From Paraherbaspirillum soli (GTDB lineage Bacteria; Pseudomonadota; Gammaproteobacteria; Burkholderiales; Burkholderiaceae_D): a DNA stretch of 64,000 bases. The notes under the pieces were generated by a model. It did no database searches. It was not told the DNA's origin and was given only the letters and a program-made list of their open reading frames with translations. Position numbers and translations under genes: made by a program. The stretch lies in the NCBI RefSeq assembly GCF_042654985.1, contig NZ_JBHSMT010000005.1, forward strand, positions 62,001-126,000, in the 5' to 3' direction. Of this stretch, positions 59,615 to 64,000 are shown piece by piece (position 1 is the first letter of the stretch; each line of letters begins with the position of its first letter).

Positions 59615-61174
59615 ATGAGTTTTCGCTTTACATCGCTTCCCAAATTCCCCCTACTGCTAACGCTGGCCACCCTCACCGGCGGCGCCAACGCATTCGCCTT
59701 CGCGCCATTTGGTCTGTGGCCAATTCAACTGCTGACGTTGGCGCTGCTGATCTGGTGCTTGGCCCGCGTTGCAAGCGTCAAACAGGGCGCGCTGCTGGGC
59801 TGGGCTTACGCCGTCGGCTGGGCCTTGGGTGGCGTTAGCTGGATCTATATCAGCCTGCACGACTACGGCGGCATGCCGGCCTGGATTGCGGCACTGGCGG
59901 TCGCCTTGATGGCAGTTGCCGTGGCGCTGTACGCCAGCCTGGCTGCGGGACTGACAGTCTGGCTGCGGCAGCGCTGGGCGGCGTCGCCGCTGCTGCTGGC
60001 GTTAGTCATTTTCCCGGCCATATGGTGCTTGAGCGAATGGCTGCGCGGCTGGCTGTTTACCGGTTTTCCATGGCTGATTTCGGGTTACGCCCACAGCGCC
60101 AGTCCGCTGGCCGGCTTTGCGCCGCTGCTCGGGGTGTACGGGGTCGGCGCCCTGTCGGCCCTGATCGCCGGTTGCCTGGCCTTGCTGCCACGCTACAAGC
60201 TGCCGACCGCCGCCGCGCTGCTGGTGCTGCTGGCCGGACTTGGTTTGCACGGGATAGACTGGACCGCACCCAGCGGCCGGCCGATTTCAGTACGGCTGCT
60301 GCAAGGTAATGTGCCGCAGGAAATCAAGTTCGACCTCACCCATATCAACGACTCGCTGCGGCTTTACTACGACATGATCACGGCCGCGCCGGCGGATCTG
60401 ATTGCGACGCCGGAAAGCGCAGTGCCGGTATTCCAGACCCAGTTGCCGCGGGACTATCTGCCGGCGCTGTCGAATTTTGCGCAGCAAAGCGGCAGCCATA
60501 TCGGGCTTGGCATCCCGCTCGCCGACGGCCGCGACCGCTACACCAACAGCATGATCGGGCTGGCGCCGCACGCGGCAAACGACAGTCCCCAGCCGCCCTA
60601 TCGTTACGATAAACAGCATCTGTTGCCGTTTGGCGAATTCATCCCGTTTGGCTTTCGCTGGTTTGTCGACCTGATGAACATCCCGCTCGGCGATTTCAAT
60701 CGCGGTCCGAAGCTGCAGTCACCGTTCGCGGTGAAGGATCAATGGGTGCTGCCGAATATCTGTTACGAGGATTTGTTCGGTGAAGAAATTGCCGCGCAAC
60801 TGGCGGCCGCACAAGCAACCGGCAAACCGGTACCGACCTTGTTGCTGAATATGTCCAATCTCGGCTGGTTCGGCAACACGATCGCATTGCCGCAACACTT
60901 GCAGGTTTCGCAAATGCGAGCCCTGGAAACCGGCCGCCCGATGCTGCGCGCGACCAATACCGGCGCCACCGCAGTCATCGATCCGCACGGCCGGGTGCTC
61001 GAACAATTGCCGCCGTTGACGCAAGCCACGCTGGCGATCTCGGTCCAAGGCTATAGCGGGACGACACCGTATATCGTGCTGGGCAACCGTTTAACGCTGG
61101 GGCTGGCGCTGCTGATGCTGGCCGGAGCCTGGCTGTGGAGCCGCAAACGCCGCGCGGATATGGCTGATCGTTAA
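59615..61174 (+). CDS. lnt: Apolipoprotein N-acyltransferase Lnt
   Basis: The 519-residue inner-membrane enzyme adds the third acyl chain to lipoproteins. An N-terminal half of about six hydrophobic helices (1-215) is followed by a periplasmic nitrilase domain (about 220-485) with the catalytic set Glu in ATPESAVPVF, Lys in RYDKQHLLPFGEF and Cys in NICYEDLFGEE. A final helix anchors the C-terminus. It completes the maturation of the lipoproteins encoded in this window (6.2, 25.2 and possibly 57.2 kb). Confidence 0.96.
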   Translation: MSFRFTSLPKFPLLLTLATLTGGANAFAFAPFGLWPIQLLTLALLIWCLARVASVKQGALLGWAYAVGWALGGVSWIYISLHDYGGMPAWIAALAVALMAVAVALYASLAAGLTVWLRQRWAASPLLLALVIFPAIWCLSEWLRGWLFTGFPWLISGYAHSASPLAGFAPLLGVYGVGALSALIAGCLALLPRYKLPTAAALLVLLAGLGLHGIDWTAPSGRPISVRLLQGNVPQEIKFDLTHINDSLRLYYDMITAAPADLIATPESAVPVFQTQLPRDYLPALSNFAQQSGSHIGLGIPLADGRDRYTNSMIGLAPHAANDSPQPPYRYDKQHLLPFGEFIPFGFRWFVDLMNIPLGDFNRGPKLQSPFAVKDQWVLPNICYEDLFGEEIAAQLAAAQATGKPVPTLLLNMSNLGWFGNTIALPQHLQVSQMRALETGRPMLRATNTGATAVIDPHGRVLEQLPPLTQATLAISVQGYSGTTPYIVLGNRLTLGLALLMLAGAWLWSRKRRADMADR

Positions 61175-61227
61175 TTGCCGGCAACCTGCCTGAAGCAGGC
61201 CGAAGCGCACCTAAGCCCATCAAAACC

Positions 61228-61250
61228 CGCTAAAATCGCTGGTTTTAGCG
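61228..61250 (+). other. Hairpin upstream of glyQ
   Basis: CGCTAAAA (61228-61235) pairs with TTTTAGCG (61243-61250) over seven bases. It could be a weak terminator of lnt or a structure in the glyQ leader. No U-run follows. Confidence 0.35.
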
Positions 61251-61306
61251 AAACCACATTCCGCTTCTTCAGCAGGCATTTTGCCATAGGGAAAAGCGAC
61301 AAAAAG

Positions 61307-62290
61307 ATGCTTACATTTCAACAGATTATTCTCAAGCTGCAAAATTATTGGGATGCGCAAGGCTGCGCCCTGCTGCAACCTTATGACATGGAGGTCGGCG
61401 CCGGCACATCGCATACCGCCACCTTCCTGCGGGCGATCGGGCCCGAGCCCTGGCGCGCTGCGTATGTGCAGCCGTCGCGCCGCCCCAAGGATGGCCGCTA
61501 CGGCGAGAATCCGAACCGGATGCAGCATTACTACCAATACCAGGTGGTGCTCAAACCGGCGCCGGAAAACATTCTCGACCTCTACCTCGGTTCGCTTGAA
61601 GCGCTCGGCCTGGATCTGAAACGCAACGACGTCCGCTTTGTCGAAGACGACTGGGAAAATCCGACGCTGGGGGCCTGGGGTCTCGGTTGGGAAGTCTGGC
61701 TGAACGGCATGGAAGTGACGCAGTTCACCTATTTCCAGCAAGTCGGCGGCCTCGATTGCAAGCCGGTGCTGGGCGAGATCACCTACGGTATCGAGCGGCT
61801 CGCGATGTATTTGCAAGGCGTTGAAAACGTCTACGATCTGGTATGGACCGAAACGGTCGAGAACGGCGTGACCAAGCGCCTCAGTTACGGCGATGTGTTC
61901 CACCAGAATGAAGTCGAGCAATCGACCTACAACTTTGAATACGCGGACACCGAATTTTTGTTCCCGCTGTTCAGCAACTATGAAACCCAAGCCAAGCGTT
62001 TGCTGGAAGTGCCGCTCGCGCTGCCGGCCTATGAAATGGTCCTGAAAGCGGCCCACACCTTCAATCTGCTGGATGCGCGCGGCGCGATCTCGGTCACTGA
62101 ACGAGCCGCCTATATGGGCCGGATCCGCAATCTGTCGCGCGCAGTGGCGCAGGCGTATTACGATTCGCGCGCCAAGCTCGGCTTCCCGCTGTGGGAGATC
62201 AACGAGCAAAATGCCGATCTATTGTTAAAAGAATTTGGAGATGAATACATGGGGGCAGTCGCTCGCCGCGCAGGGGAGGAATTGGCATGA
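61307..62290 (+). CDS. glyQ: Glycyl-tRNA synthetase alpha subunit
   Basis: This 327-residue catalytic subunit of the (alpha2 beta2) bacterial glycyl-tRNA synthetase begins at MLTFQQIILKLQNYWDAQGC. An open frame of 44 codons upstream lacks similarity. Marks: GAGTSHTATFLRAIGPEPW, YVQPSRRPKDGRYGENPNR, QYQVVLKPAP and EVTQFTYFQQVGG. It ends in an ATGA overlap with glyS. A second ATG-proximal site GAAAAGC is the only ribosome-binding candidate. Confidence 0.97.
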   Translation: MLTFQQIILKLQNYWDAQGCALLQPYDMEVGAGTSHTATFLRAIGPEPWRAAYVQPSRRPKDGRYGENPNRMQHYYQYQVVLKPAPENILDLYLGSLEALGLDLKRNDVRFVEDDWENPTLGAWGLGWEVWLNGMEVTQFTYFQQVGGLDCKPVLGEITYGIERLAMYLQGVENVYDLVWTETVENGVTKRLSYGDVFHQNEVEQSTYNFEYADTEFLFPLFSNYETQAKRLLEVPLALPAYEMVLKAAHTFNLLDARGAISVTERAAYMGRIRNLSRAVAQAYYDSRAKLGFPLWEINEQNADLLLKEFGDEYMGAVARRAGEELA

Positions 62291-64000
62291 GCAATACCCT
62301 GTTAATCGAAATCTTCACCGAAGAACTGCCGCCGAAGGCGCTGGCAAAACTGGGCGAGGCCTTTGCCAATGGAATTTTCAACGGCTTGAAGGCACGCGAC
62401 TTCCTGGATCAGGACGCGCTTGCCACCACCTACGCGACACCGCGCCGTCTGGCGGTGTCGATCAGCCACGTGCGCGCTACTTCGCTCGACAAAACCATGC
62501 GCGAAAAAGTGCTGCCGGTGTCGGTCGCGCTGAACGCCGAAGGCCAGCCGACAGCCCCGTTGCTCAAGAAACTGGCCGCGCTGGCAGCCGCCACCAACAC
62601 CGATGCGATCACGCCGGCCCAGCTGGAACGCGCACCGGACGGCAAGGCCGAAAGCTTTTTCTATAGCTACACCGCCAAAGGCGTCGCGCTATCCAATGGC
62701 TTGCAAGTGGTGCTGGAAGAAGCCGTTGCCAAATTGCCGATCCCGAAACAGATGAGCTATCAACGTCAGCACGGTCACGCTGCCGGCACCACCGTCAATT
62801 TCGTGCGGCCGGCTCATGGCCTGATTGCGCTGCACGGCGAACACATCGTGCCGCTGACCTTGCTCGGACTGGATGCGGGACGCACCACCGGCGGCCATCG
62901 CTTCCTGTCGCAAGGCGAGGTCACGATTGCAAACGCCGACCGCTATGCGGAGACGCTCGCCAGTGAAGGCAAAGTGATTGCCAGCTTCGACCAGCGCAAG
63001 GAAAAAATCCGCAGCGCGTTGCTGACCAGTGCCGCCGACGATCAGGTATTGATGCCGGAAGCTTTGCTGGATGAAGTCACCGCACTGGTCGAATGGCCGG
63101 TGGTGTATGCCTGCAAGTTCGAGGATGCGTTCCTGGCGGTGCCGCAGGAATGCCTGATCCTGACCATGCAAACCAATCAAAAATATTTTGCGTTGACCGA
63201 CAGCGCCGGCAAGCTGCGTTCGCGCTTTTTGATCGTGTCGAATCTGGCTACCGATGATCCGCACGACATCATCCAGGGCAATGAGCGCGTGGTACGCCCG
63301 CGGCTATCTGACGCCAAATTCTTCTTTGAACACGATCAGAAAAAGAAGCTGGCCGAACGCGTGCCGCTGCTGGCCAACGTCGTGTATCACAACAAGCTCG
63401 GCAACCAGTTGCAGCGCACCGAACGGGTCCAGGCACTGGCCGCCGCAATCGCCAAACTGCTGGGCACCGACATTGCGCTGGCCGAACGCGGCGCGCTGTT
63501 GGCCAAGGCCGATCTGCTGACCGACATGGTGGGCGAATTCCCCGAGCTGCAAGGCATCATGGGCACCTACTACGCACGTCACGACGGCGAAGCGGATGAT
63601 ATTGCGCAAGCCATCTCGGAACACTATCAACCGCGTTTTGCCGGCGATGCACTGCCTGCTACCGGCACCGGCACCGCAGTAGCGCTGGCCGACAAGCTGG
63701 AAACGCTGGTCGGCATCTGGGGCATCGGCCTGCAACCGACCGGCGACAAGGACCCGTTTGCATTGCGCCGTCACGCGCTGGGCGTGTTGCGCATGCTGCT
63801 GGAAAAACGGCTGCCGGTATCGCTGAATCAGTTGCTGAAAGACGCTGCGAAACAGTTTGCCGGCAATCCCAACTTCAAGGACCCTGGCAGCGATGTGCTG
63901 CCCTTCCTGTACGACCGCTTGCGCGGACTGCTGCGCGAACGCGGTTATTCTCAGAGCGAAATTGAAGCAGTGGTGGCGCAACAGCCGGACCGGCTCGACA
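62287..64000 (+). CDS. glyS: Glycyl-tRNA synthetase beta subunit, partial at right edge
   Basis: The reading frame starts at ATG 62287, four bases overlapping the glyQ stop, and stays open to the end of the window (571 codons; full-length GlyS is about 690). Typical stretches are LLIEIFTEELPPKAL at the N-terminus, YATPRRLAVSI, VRPAHGLIALHG, QTNQKYFALTD and VVRPRLSDAKFFFEHD. The alpha and beta subunits are needed together to charge tRNA-Gly. The C-terminal anticodon-binding part lies outside the window. Confidence 0.97.
   Translation, partial: MSNTLLIEIFTEELPPKALAKLGEAFANGIFNGLKARDFLDQDALATTYATPRRLAVSISHVRATSLDKTMREKVLPVSVALNAEGQPTAPLLKKLAALAAATNTDAITPAQLERAPDGKAESFFYSYTAKGVALSNGLQVVLEEAVAKLPIPKQMSYQRQHGHAAGTTVNFVRPAHGLIALHGEHIVPLTLLGLDAGRTTGGHRFLSQGEVTIANADRYAETLASEGKVIASFDQRKEKIRSALLTSAADDQVLMPEALLDEVTALVEWPVVYACKFEDAFLAVPQECLILTMQTNQKYFALTDSAGKLRSRFLIVSNLATDDPHDIIQGNERVVRPRLSDAKFFFEHDQKKKLAERVPLLANVVYHNKLGNQLQRTERVQALAAAIAKLLGTDIALAERGALLAKADLLTDMVGEFPELQGIMGTYYARHDGEADDIAQAISEHYQPRFAGDALPATGTGTAVALADKLETLVGIWGIGLQPTGDKDPFALRRHALGVLRMLLEKRLPVSLNQLLKDAAKQFAGNPNFKDPGSDVLPFLYDRLRGLLRERGYSQSEIEAVVAQQPDRLD

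Noticed and set aside
1..64000. CRISPR array, complete insertion sequence, prophage or toxin-antitoxin module
   Set aside because: No regularly spaced repeats with unique spacers, no transposase or phage structural gene, and no recognisable toxin-antitoxin pair were found.

Overview
The window looks like a chromosome segment of a betaproteobacterium, most likely in the Oxalobacteraceae (Collimonas, Herminiimonas or Herbaspirillum type). This is inferred from gene content and order: an aceE-aceF-lpdA operon whose E3 subunit carries lipoyl domains, a betaproteobacterial proteasome homologue, ntrBC next to glnA, miaB-phoH-ybeY-corC-lnt-glyQS, and moderately GC-rich coding sequence. No prophage, integrative element, intact insertion sequence or CRISPR array was seen. 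About 56 protein genes and one tRNA gene are supported.

Layout. 1-4.5 kb: a secreted neprosin-like peptidase and a small metabolic and RNA-modification group. 4.7-10.7 kb: the 2-methylcitrate (propionate) locus prpB-prpC-(MliC-like lipoprotein)-prpD with divergent prpR; the shared control region has a clear sigma-54 promoter and helically phased TGAAACAT repeats. 10.7-12.2 kb: two AT-richer secreted proteins of unknown function. 12.4-17.8 kb: glnG-glnL-DUF4124 gene-glnA, with a sigma-54 promoter and NtrC-type sites upstream of glnA. 17.9-20.3 kb: rhodanese and a two-gene trans-3-hydroxy-L-proline pathway. 20.5-25.7 kb: an orphan amino-acid binding protein, a divergent epimerase/ferredoxin-reductase pair, an argD-like aminotransferase and an NlpC/P60 lipoprotein. 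25.7-26.75 kb: a decayed LysR/alcohol dehydrogenase pair and a 186-bp tandem duplication carrying REP-like repeats.

26.75-33.7 kb: the pyruvate dehydrogenase operon, with a proteasome-like gene between E2 and E3. 34.1-44.6 kb: housekeeping genes (plsY, ybaK, xerD, ogt, queG, tsaE, amiC, dedA, mutL, miaA), interrupted by two related MITE-like repeats and a structured RNA or leader upstream of ogt. 44.7 kb: tRNA-Met. 45.9-52.5 kb: a type IV minor-pilin operon (fimT-pilV-pilW-pilX-pilY1-pilE). 52.9-64 kb: miaB, phoH, ybeY, a three-gene redox cassette (cytochrome b, molybdoprotein, MXKDX protein), corC, lnt, glyQ and the start of glyS, which runs off the right edge.

Themes. Two sigma-54 circuits (PrpR/prp and NtrC/glnA) use nearly identical -24/-12 elements. 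Intergenic space holds at least two small non-autonomous repeat families: GTAG-headed REP-like palindromes and 120-146 bp inverted-repeat elements. The least explained items are the roughly 250-nt structured region upstream of ogt, the lysozyme-inhibitor-like lipoprotein inside the prp operon, the proteasome-like gene inside the pdh operon, and the secreted pair at 10.7-12.2 kb.
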